From Phoronis ovalis (Eukaryota > Phoronida > Phoronidae), in contig JAOXYB010039440.1 of assembly GCA_028565635.1 (NCBI GenBank), positions 1 through 13,246 on the forward strand: a stretch of DNA of 13,246 bases. Direction: 5' to 3'. The notes beneath the pieces were generated by a model that was given only the letters and a program-made list of their open reading frames with translations, was not told where the DNA came from and made no database searches. The position numbers were made by a program, and so were the translations under genes. This document shows, in pieces, positions 1 through 8,200 of this stretch. The first letter of the stretch is position 1, and each line of letters opens with the position of its first letter.

Positions 1-122
1 TGAATTTGACGCGGCGGACGCGGCGGTTACAGGGTAAATCCAAAGTACCTCCAGCCTACTGCTGGGGGTACAATTATGCACAATGTTGTCTTTAAATCTT
101 AATTGTCAGGGATATGGCTTAC
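1..122 (-). other. MAGT1/TUSC3 intron 4, 5' part, with GCG-rich string and small hairpin
   Basis: This stretch lies downstream of the exon 4 donor. On the plus strand it opens with two GACGCGGCGG units (9-26), which stand out from the AT-rich surroundings. An imperfect inverted repeat follows: GTACCTCCAG at 45-54 and CTGGGGGTAC at 62-71, nine of ten pairs matching with a 7-nt loop. The arms resemble the ends of the TIR elements found elsewhere in the window. No exon was found here. Confidence 0.6.
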
Positions 123-205
123 CTTTGGATATCCATAGTGTCTGCCTTTTTGGGTTTGCCCTTTGGTGGGTAGAGCATGAACACTGGTGCTGACTGGAGC
201 TGAAG
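123..205 (-). CDS. MAGT1: MAGT1/TUSC3 coding exon 4
   Basis: The acceptor is CCTACAG|CTTCAG (AG at 207-206) and the donor CAAAG|GTAAGC (GT at 122-121). The 83-nt exon encodes residues 128-154 plus 2 nt. [20 protein letters not shown] parallels the vertebrate block NSAPTF...FPAKGKPKR. Pro134 is the likely cis-proline facing the CxxC active site. The next exon, finishing the lumenal domain, is outside the window. Confidence 0.92.
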
Positions 206-3200
206 CTGTAGGAAGAAAAATAATAATGTTCTCCGTATGATATTTATAAACTTATTCCAGTAATCTTAGGTAAGATGTTTAGCTGAATGACTTATTTTTT
301 AATAATCTGTTCAATCACTGATTTTTATTGCCAATTGCTAATTAAAGAGGTCAATTTTATCATTATAATGCTTTGCTGCATATTAGACTGTTTAGGTGAC
401 TTTCGATTCATTATATAAGAATAAAAAGGAAAACTTTTGCTAATAACAAGTAATATAACTAGTATTAATGTGACCCTTTTTGGGCATAATGGTTCATTTA
501 GTGCCTTATCACAACATATAAATGATCTGGGTAGGGAACAAATGACCCGAAAAGGTCATACTAATATTTTATTTATAACAGAATGCCATCAAGTTGTTGT
601 ATTTTTAATATTTGATAAAAATAGTGTTCATGCTGAAAGTGGGTTGCAGCAGTTCGAGAGACGACATGTAAATTTGAACATTGTAAACAAAAAATTTGCA
701 AAACATATTATATTAAAATTTTTACTTTTTTTGGTATTTCCCCCCGCAGAATATGCAGAAATGCCACGCTTTTACTTAAATTTTGAATATTTCAGTCAAC
801 AAATCACAAACTGGAAATTGAAGAATTTATGTTTTTAGTGCTTGAACTAAAAGATTAGACAGTCACACATCATATAGTGATAAATCTTTTCAGTTATTGT
901 ATAATTTAATAATACTGTATACTTACGGACTGGAAAACATCTGGTCCCTCATCAAAGTCAATCATAGCAAAGAATAGATTATTGCTGTACTGCTGGGAGT
1001 AGCGCCAAGAATTAGCAACTATGGTAAACTCATCATTGGCTTGTCTGTAAATGAAGTGTAGTTAAGAAAAGAGTAGCTGAAGATAACAGAAAATGGTTTT
1101 AAGAACCAAACCAAAGTTATTTAACTGATGCATGGAAATACTGATCTAGTTTCTTATGCTGCTGTACCAATATATGTATGTGAAGTGTTATTAGAACAGG
1201 GTGATCAGAGTTTGAATAAACTAAACAGATAAACGAAGGCATTTAAATGATCTAAACAGGGCACACACTAACCATTACATCCAAGGATTATAATTTTAAG
1301 CATTCCTTGTAGGCACTGCACTGCCTATGAGGCTAAATAATGTAATATTTTTAAGCATTCCTTGCAGACACTGCACTGCCTAGGAGGCTAAATAATGTAA
1401 TATTTTTAAGCATTACTTGCAGACACTGCACTGCCTTTGAGGCTAAATAAGTAATATTTTTAAGCATTACTTGCAGACACTGCACTGCCTTTGAGGCTGC
1501 AGTGCAGTAAGCATCACTATGACAGAGTAATTCCTGGGTGGGCTTTTGATGTACTGTCTGAACTTATCGCCATTCATACGAATAACAGGCTTCCTGTAAC
1601 TCCATTCTCCAAGCTGGTGTACTTTTTCATTCAGAGCTTCCTGCAAATTTATATACAAGATTGTTAAAGTAAACTGCGGCTTAGTGACACCCACAGCGGG
1701 CAGCTTTTTCAGAACAGAGCTGTGCTGTTCACTCTTTGAAAGATCACTATCACGCATACACTATTTATTCAGGTCTATGGCCAAAAATAGAGACTGCATC
1801 CATGGCAAAAAGACTAGGACAAGACCTGGGGGGTACTTGTCAAAAATGCTGGTAGGTATATATGGCCCAAGGTAAAAATCCTGACCCTGCGGTAAATAAG
1901 GTAACCACGAAAAATATACTCTGTTGTAAATAACTCTACCGAAATAAGTACTGTGGTAAAATTCACTTGTAAATTATATAAATTGTGGTACATAAATACG
2001 TGAAAATTCAGATAACCTTAATTTTTCATACCATAAATGTCTTTTGCCATGAAATACACCCTGCGGTTTACCACAAATATTTTTTGAAAATATAAAGTGT
2101 CCTGTGGTAAATATCCAACAATTAAAATATAATAAATAAGGCTTTGAGAAGTGTGAAAAGTATACCTTGTGGTAAATGCAGGAGCTGAAAAAGGGGGCTA
2201 TTGGGTGGCACATGTATAGTGACTGAATGACAGTACTACCCCCAAGGACAAGACAAAACTAAATCTACAATTACACTCCAGTGAGATACCTTTTTCTCCT
2301 TGTACTTCTAAGTGATTACTCAGCAGGATCTATTGCCGTACTACCAATGAATTTAGTATGGAATGGGTTACCCTTTTTACGGCTTCTGTGGAACAACATG
2401 GATGTGAACGGATTTTGAGGTCTTTATAGTCAAAAAATCCGTCAGGAAGGCATGGAATGTAATTGGTCTACTTTTCATAGAAGCTATAAAACTTGTATAA
2501 TATTTGTAAAGTTGCTACTATTTTTAGCACAGGATGGGGATCCATATTTCAACATTTTTGATATAGAGTTGTTCCAGGGCACATATCCACCCAAGATATC
2601 AAACTCCGTGAATTTATCTCTTTTCCAAGTTCTGTTTCAGTGTTTGGAATTCTCACAATGGTCAATGTAGTCCTGGTTCACGACGTTCTGCACTAGCTCT
2701 TGATAATCTCACTTGTGACCTGTGCGAACAGTCATGGAATCTTACATAGCCAATTATAGTGAAATGCTCAAACTTGGAAATCTATGTAATTCCTATCGAA
2801 TGAGTACATATATCACCGTCCAGATACATGTACTCTCTGATTATCCAACTTCAACTCCCATTACTTCTATGGCCATTTGCAACTCCTACGCTGGCACCCA
2901 GAGGGATTAGGGTACCAAAACGCTTGGTTGGTGTGTGAGGCCTAGGGTAAAACACGCTTACTGCATGATAAACCTGAATGCAGGAGTCTCAAAGTCAAAT
3001 GGTGATATGAGTAGTGGAAGTTGAAGTAGGATTATGAGAGAGTCTTTACAGTGATGTATGAACTCATTCGGTAGAAATTACATAAATTTCGAAGTTTGGG
3101 CACTTTCACTGTAATTGGCTATGTAAGATTCCATGACTGTTCGTACGGCTCACAAGTCAGATTATAAAGAGCTAGTGCAGAACGTCATGAACCAGGACTA

Positions 3201-3600
3201 TGTCTATGATCAATGGAGCCTCGAAAACTGAACAAAAACTACTTCTGGATTTTTCTTAACATTTTAGTACTGTATTAGTATAAATCTGCACACGCGTATT
3301 TTTTCCATGCAATCAAACCCTTATCATCACCCTCGCATCTCCAAAACGCTGAAATGGGATGGGACAAAAAACATTAAAACGTTTCGACGAATAAGAACAT
3401 GACACGAAATACAACTAGTTCATATCGGTTTATCCACGAAATATGACCACAAATCATAACTCTAATCAGTATGTATATTAATATCTGACTAAATTTACAA
3501 GTCTCACCTCCTTCTTCTTTGGAATGGCATCCGATAATATTGCACAGCACACAAAAATTGCCAAAAATAGCAGTAAATGTTTGCAGGCCGGCGACACCAT
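123..3600 (-). CDS. MAGT1: MAGT1/TUSC3-type oligosaccharyltransferase subunit (Ost3/Ost6 family), 5' part, 4 exons
   Basis: Coding exons on the minus strand are 3600-3508, 1640-1471, 1044-927 and 205-123; all junctions are GT/AG and in frame, giving 154 residues plus 2 nt. Residues 1-25 form a signal peptide (hydrophobic run [14 protein letters not shown]). Then come [15 protein letters not shown] (44-58), [12 protein letters not shown] (69-80), the CxxC redox motif CSVC (84-87), NSWRYS (99-104), FAMIDFDEG (113-121) and a SAP cis-proline site (Pro134). This is the lumenal thioredoxin-like domain of the STT3B-type oligosaccharyltransferase, which forms mixed disulfides with substrates to help glycosylate sites near cysteines. 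The similarity to vertebrate MAGT1/TUSC3 is very clear. Invertebrates often have one gene for both paralogues, so the symbol is a family assignment. The ATG has a strong context (A at -3, G at +4). The four C-terminal membrane spans are beyond the left edge. The gene is head-to-head with the anoctamin gene. Confidence 0.95.
206..926 (-). other. MAGT1/TUSC3 intron 3 (721 bp)
   Basis: The intron has a GTAAGT donor and a pyrimidine-rich CCTACAG acceptor, and is AT-rich. A 133-codon plus-strand open frame at 437-838 shows no domain, no splice context and no family resemblance. I see no other gene or clear repeat. Confidence 0.8.
927..1044 (-). CDS. MAGT1: MAGT1/TUSC3 coding exon 3
   Basis: The acceptor is ATTTACAG|ACAAGCC (AG at 1046-1045) and the donor TCC|GTAAGT (GT at 926-925). 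The 118-nt exon completes Lys88 and encodes residues 89-127, including NSWRYS and [14 protein letters not shown]. These match the conserved vertebrate block around ILANSWRYS and VDFDEG. It ends in phase 0. Confidence 0.93.
1297..1498. repeat. 55-bp tandem array overlapping the end of MAGT1 exon 2
   Basis: Four copies start at 1297, 1352, 1407 and 1461, with periods of 55, 55 and 54 bp. The shared unit reads TAAGCATTMCTTGCAGACAC on the plus strand and continues through GCACTGCCTNNGAGGCT. The fourth copy covers the last bases of exon 2 and its donor. The other three lie in intron 2. Copy 3 keeps an intact donor core (AAGTAATG on the minus strand); copies 1 and 2 have AAGGAATG, which destroys the GT. 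Confidence 0.93.
1471..1640 (-). CDS. MAGT1: MAGT1/TUSC3 coding exon 2 (thioredoxin-like domain with CxxC)
   Basis: The acceptor is TTTGCAG|GAAGC (AG at 1642-1641) and the donor AA|GTAATG (GT at 1470-1469). The 170-nt exon encodes residues 32-87 plus the first two bases of Lys88. It contains the redox pair C84/C87 and an N-Y-S sequon at N69, although that Asn lies in a core strand. The last ~30 nt and the donor belong to a 55-bp tandem array that continues into the intron, so donor-like copies follow. Reading past the donor meets TAA at once. Confidence 0.93.
1826..2245. mobile_element. Non-autonomous TIR element A with 9-10 bp target duplication (MULE-like MITE) in MAGT1 intron 1
   Basis: The left end is CTGGGGGGTACT (1826-1837); the right end is AGTACTACCCCCAA, ending at about 2245, its imperfect inverse. 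A second TIR box lies 27 nt inward on each side: ATATATGGCC at 1858 and GTGGCACATG at 2205-2214. The perfect direct repeat AGGACAAGAC (1816-1825 and 2245-2254) flanks the element and shares at most one base with its right end, so the duplication is 9 or 10 bp. The core holds about seven diverged copies of CTGTGGTAAAT (near 1887, 1921, 1950, 1982, 2060 inverted, 2100 and 2166). No transposase is encoded. The TSD length fits Mutator-like elements; the family assignment is inferred. Confidence 0.75.
2408..2442. repeat. Short perfect hairpin
   Basis: ACGGATTTT (2408-2416) and AAAATCCGT (2434-2442) are perfect inverse complements with a 17-nt loop. It lies in MAGT1 intron 1, about 200 bp from the fold-back element. 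No function can be assigned. Confidence 0.6.
2625..3240. repeat. Long fold-back inverted repeat in MAGT1 intron 1
   Basis: The left arm (about 2625-2897) is the diverged reverse complement of the right arm (about 2973-3240), with a spacer of about 75 bp. The best block is near-identical: ACAGTCATGGAATCTTACAT at 2749-2768 has its exact complement in the right arm, and GTTCTGCACTAGCTCTT on the left matches AAGAGCTAGTGCAGAAC on the right. Identity looks like about 80% over 270 nt by eye. There is no coding capacity: an open frame at 2722-2910 is a by-product of the left arm. It could be a fold-back transposon or an inverted local duplication. Transcribed from the MAGT1 side, it would form a long RNA hairpin. 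Confidence 0.85.
3508..3600 (-). CDS. MAGT1: MAGT1/TUSC3 coding exon 1 (signal peptide)
   Basis: The exon runs from ATG at 3600 to the donor GAG|GTGAG (GT at 3507-3506). It is 93 nt, 31 codons, and ends in phase 0. It encodes [18 protein letters not shown] and onward, a typical cleavable signal peptide, and closes with the basic stretch PKKKE that precedes the folded domain in vertebrate orthologues. The 5' UTR continues above 3600 for an unknown length. The ATG sits in AAAGATGGTGTC, which partly resembles the YY1/TISU initiator element. Confidence 0.9.
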
Positions 3601-3932
3601 CTTTGTTTTAGAACCCAACAAAGTTTTATGGTAAATTTTAAATGTTTACTTGACTTCCTGTTAGTTTCTTAAAATTTATATTAAACCAAATTTAGCCATT
3701 ATCATAAAACACTGTACAAATTGTTGTGTTTTAAATGCATGATAGACATCAAATAATACTTGGTGCGTATTGCAAAACCTGGCAACCTGTTTGGGTCACG
3801 TGACCAAGACCATATTTGTATTTGTTCACCAGTGCCAGTGGTATGTTTGGACAAGGTAATAAAATTCAGGTAATTACTACCTTAGTTAACAGCTATTTCA
3901 AATGTATTAGCTGGGAGAAATCTTAGAATTTG
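3601..3932. promoter_or_regulatory. Probable bidirectional promoter between MAGT1/TUSC3 and the anoctamin gene
   Basis: The two genes diverge from here: the MAGT1 start codon is at 3600 (minus), and a strong donor, TTTG|GTAAGT at 3933, could end a non-coding first exon of the anoctamin gene. An acceptor at 4695-4696 lies just before the first anoctamin coding exon. A perfect 12-bp palindrome sits at 3794-3805. I see no convincing TATA box facing either gene. Transcription starts cannot be fixed from sequence, so the bounds are inferred. Confidence 0.5.
3794..3805. promoter_or_regulatory. Palindromic E-box / CLEAR-type site GGTCACGTGACC
   Basis: This is a perfect 12-bp palindrome whose inner ten bases, GTCACGTGAC, are the consensus bound by bHLH-zip factors of the TFEB/TFE3/MITF and USF group. 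It lies 194 bp upstream of the MAGT1 ATG, within the presumed shared promoter, where such sites are usually functional. Occupancy is inferred. Confidence 0.6.
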
Positions 3933-4696
3933 GTAAGTACTGCTTACTTTTAAGCGATAGCTCTTTCCAATTACATATAAATTTACAAGAAAACTGTTTC
4001 ATCATTCATGGAATTTTCAATTAGTTTAATTGATTTTCTACAAGTTAATAGTACTACAATGCATATTTTTGTACAATAATGAATGCAATGTTATTTTAAT
4101 TATTTCAAGTTCACAGATTCTAGTAAGTCATTAGAAAGCTTTCGTGAAGCTTGGATTTTTGTGGTTTCATGGTTTCGCTTTCTAGCTCCTCCTGTCGATA
4201 CAGGTTCTTGTGCTTTCGCAATTTAACTATAATTGAAAATTACTAAAACTGTCTTAACTTAAAAGAACATTTGATGTTTGACGATGATGTGGTTTTATAG
4301 CCTTATGTACTTTAGTTATTCTGTGTTCACCTCTTGTGTTCAGTCTCTAATAAATTAGTCTAATATTGCTAAAAAGGGTAACTTCTTTTAATTCTGGTTA
4401 CTGAAGCTAAGGTTCAAACACATTTTTTATTATCAATTATTCTTAAACAATTTTAAAAAAAACAGTTGATATGAACTATATCATAGACAGTACGTATTAT
4501 TAAGATAGAATATCATGATAAGGTTTAAAAAAGGTACAATAGCACTTTTATCCTTGCATTAATTCTGACAGAAGCATTGTCTAGATACAAGAATTAACTT
4601 TCTACATTCATGATCTATATATTAATTGTCTCAAAAACTAAATGCACAAAAGATACATTTTGTATTTATGTTGAGTGTTCCTATTTTTTGTTTCAG
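3933..4696 (+). other. Likely 5' UTR intron of the anoctamin gene
   Basis: The donor TTTG|GTAAGT and the acceptor TATTTTTTGTTTCAG (AG at 4695-4696) are both strong and would remove 764 bp of AT-rich sequence. The interval holds no coding exon and no clear repeat. A different first exon, for example one ending at ACAAG|GTAATA near 3855, is also possible. Confidence 0.4.
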
Positions 4697-4706
4697 TGTA
4701 TTGCAA

Positions 4707-4765
4707 ATGTGTGGAGAAGTCAATAATATGGGTGTGATTGTAACATAAACATTATGTCAGAGTAA
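4707..4765 (+). promoter_or_regulatory. Two short upstream ORFs in the anoctamin 5' leader
   Basis: uORF1 at 4707-4748 encodes MCGEVNNMGVIVT and stops at TAA. uORF2 at 4754-4765 encodes MSE and stops at TAA. Both lie between the probable acceptor (4696) and the main ATG (4810), and both end before it, so they could reduce or gate translation of the channel. Their relevance depends on the exon really starting at 4697. Confidence 0.4.
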
Positions 4766-4809
4766 CAAGAGTGCAGTTAATTCTGGAGCAATAACATTCC
4801 GAGCATAAA

Positions 4810-5217
4810 ATGAATGGGGACATCCAACGAGAGGCAGAACAACTGTCTATGTATTCAACACAAAAAGGTCACCAGAAGAAACGGAAAAAGAAAAAGAAGC
4901 TGTACCCTACTATTTCAGACGATGAGGATTTAAGCTGTCAGGTGAAAAATGCGAATATTGACAAGCTTGCGCACATTGATTATGTTCTTGTTTACGAGAA
5001 CGAAAATGTTAGTGATACACTGGAAGACGGTAATGAACGAAGGAAACTTGAAAAACATTCTGCGAGTCGTGCCAAATTTGAGCGTAAATTGCAGCATGAA
5101 GGAATTGAAATAGACAAAGAGACCATTGGAAATCATGTTTTTGTGAAGTTGCATACTCCATTTGAGAGGTTATGTAAAGAAGCAGAAAGAGTTAGATTGC
5201 AATTGCCTATTGAAGGG
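4810..5217 (+). CDS. Anoctamin coding exon 1 (N-terminal tail and start of dimerisation domain)
   Basis: It encodes 136 residues and ends in phase 0 at GAAGGG|GTGAGT. ATG 4810 is chosen because an in-frame TAA at 4792-4794 blocks extension and because the frame continues into conserved sequence. The context CATAAAATGA has A at -3. A polybasic run KKRKKKKK (23-30) is followed by the acidic SDDED (36-40). The dimerisation domain begins at about residue 55. Confidence 0.92.
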
Positions 5218-8200
5218 GTGAGTATTTAAAATTATATCATGCGTTAAAAGTATCTTTGCCACCCTGTTATAATCTGTTGTGACCATAGTAGAGAGAATCA
5301 ATGTGAGGAAATTGTTACTGGTTAGTCTAACTTGAAGATAGAAACTGATGCCCCTGAATCAAGTCCTAGGGCCTGGGATACTCATAGTTTTCTGACTACG
5401 GGGATGTGCCGCCCAACCCAATCCAAAATTTTAGCATGTGGTAGAAAACCCAATCTAATTTTTTTTAAATATATAAGAGTAGCAATCCAAATTTTGTGAA
5501 ATATAAGGGTAGCAATCCAAACTGAATTTTAAAATATTTGAGTAGCAATCCATTTTTAGGCAAATTGACTGATACAAACCAAATTCCAAAATCTCTTTAT
5601 GGATACAAACCTAAAGTTAATCCAAATTATTTGCTGTAAGCAGTGGGTAGCAATCCAAATTTTTGAATTTCTTTATGGTAGCTATCCAAAAATATCACAG
5701 TAAGAAGTATACAATCCAAATCCAAAATTTTGAACTGGCTGCATGCACACCCCCACCAAATAACTTGAGCACCCCCGGGCCTTAGGGTGACTATGGTGAC
5801 ACGATACATAGAGTACTATCTGAATTACTTGTTATTGACAAACCTACTGATTCATGACATTTAGCTTTTAGCAAAAGAATTAGATACCTTCTGCCTTTAT
5901 CCCTGGGCTATCTAATAAATTAAACAGATTAAAAAACATAGCAAAAGCATAATATCATTACAAGTGAATCTATATATTAGTGCATAATTGTTTTAATTTC
6001 AGGGAGAAATCGATGAAGATGACTCTATAAGAACATGTTGTGCTCGTTTTGAAGACAGGTTTCTTAAGACTGATATTGAAGGTATGTTTGTGTTGTTAGA
6101 TATCAATTTTTTGTGCGTGAGAATGGATCATTCATTCATATCTTGTTTATGTGTATATAAAGTGACATAGATTAATAGGCTAAAAAAATCATTATATAGA
6201 TGAAATAACAATTTTTTGGTCTATTAAAACGTGGAAATTAGACTATAGATCTGTATTGAATGATCAGTTATAGGCCTGTTTACAAATGTTTACTTTTCAT
6301 GTTATGGTAACAAACAAACATACATATCTTAGCAATTCTTATCCACTGTTTACACACTAGAGAATCTTGTCCTTAATTTTATTTTATTTGCTGTGGGTGG
6401 GCTTATGGTTTCATAAAAGTTAAATTTTTGGTTGTTGAACTAGTGGAAGTTAGACAGTACCAGAATTATAATATATAATGAGTATTATAATACATAATGA
6501 GTATTATAATATATAATGAGTATTATGCGAATTCTGATGTTAAAGATAAGCAATCAATACTAGAGCACAAATTATGTGGTTTTAATTTATGATGATATAT
6601 ACAACAATTATGTAATTTGTTGATATGGAGTATGTATATGAAGAATAGCAGAGCATGCAACACATTTTTATTTTCTTGGAGAAGGATCATTTGACCTTTT
6701 GTTAGTTTTTATTGATTTGTGACTTATCAAAATTATTTAAATGACAGAATTTATTTTATGTAATACTTTATAAACTTTGAAATAAATTATAATAATTGAT
6801 AATTATAATTTCATATTTTTGGTGAAATTTTTTTTAAAAGTTGTTACTCGATATTTATTAGATTTTTATTTGCCTGTCTCATTTTTTCTGAACCTTTATT
6901 ATTGGAGATAGAATGTGGTCATGATATGTATGTTTGTTTTTTGCATAACTGTAAAAACAGGCAAACTAAAATCATCAATGTTTGAGATTTATGGTTTTCA
7001 AAAAAATTATTAATTAATCCAGAGGGTACTTTCACAAATGATGAATATGTGGATGTGCCGTTTTTCTGCCATGAAATGTCTAGAAATGGGTATTCTTTCA
7101 CAGCAAAGTCACTAGAAATTAGTCCACTTTCCAACGAAAATCCTGACAAATGGATCACTTTTTTTCTAGTAGAAACCTGGGTCCATTTTTGAGTCTAAAA
7201 ACCCTAGAAATGAGAGCCAGGATATTTTGAATTTGGCCAGTACACTTCCAAAAAAAACAATACTAATAAAAAATAATTAAGAAATTATCCTAATTCAAAA
7301 ACAGTGATATTTTAAATATTCTCTGATTTAAAGTAAATATTGCTATTTTAAGAATATATGCAATTTAAATATTAAAAAAATTGAAGATTTACTTTGGCTA
7401 GGAGTCTGTTTTTCGATAAGATTACAAAAAGAAATTATTTTTTTTTAATTAAAAGTATGCAGCCTAACATATGCTTTAGAAAAAAATGAGATAGATATTA
7501 GAATATGTACAAATCTACCACTCTTTTGTTCATTGTATTATTAGGCGTTTTTCTGTCAAGGGAAATCCTATTTATGTATTGGTAGTGTTTCCATGGTAAC
7601 AGAGATAATATTTGAAAATTAAATGTTATGAATTTCTAAAGATTTCATGTACAACACTCATAACAGATGTTTATTAAATAACAATGGAATTTGTTCATAA
7701 TTTAAAGTATAAATATTATAGTAATGTTTGCTCATAAATATTGTAGTTGTATTTTATATTTACTATTTTAATGCTAAAAATAATCATAAGACCTGTACAT
7801 TTTTATCACTATCAGGTGTTGATGGTAAGACTTGCACGAGCTTTTGCTCAGAATTTGGATAAAATATTTGTGCTTGTTACCTCTGGCTTACCTATAAGTA
7901 GAGTCACTAAAATACTCTTGGACCAACTGCTATTCTATGCATACTATCAAGAACTGCTTGAGCAGCATTTTGAACCTTGCTGTTGCTACTTGCTTCATAA
8001 AGAACAGTCATGAATCATTACCTTTACTGTTAGCTAGCATGTAGAATTCTGAGATCTCAGTGGCTAATTTTGGGTTTTTAATCCAAAATTAATTAAGTGG
8101 TTTTACTACACACAACGGAGGCATATTCCAAACAGATTTACTTATTTCTTAAGTAACTCGTTATTCGAGTACACAGAATATCATTTAAATCACAATGCAT

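Noticed and set aside
437-838. 133-codon plus-strand open frame in MAGT1 intron 3
   Set aside because: Low-complexity composition from AT-rich intron, no ATG at its first position, no domain, and antisense to a well-supported intron.
2722-2910. 62-codon open frame
   Set aside because: It lies wholly in the left arm of the fold-back element, and the mirrored right arm does not keep the frame.
6919-7158. 79-codon minus-strand open frame
   Set aside because: Falls across the edge of TIR element C and its degenerate repeats; no family resemblance.
7747-8013. 88-codon open frame in anoctamin intron 2 as a possible extra exon
   Set aside because: With the phase left by exon 2, entry at the acceptor at 7815 reaches TAA after 16 codons; the long frame is a different one and resembles no anoctamin segment.
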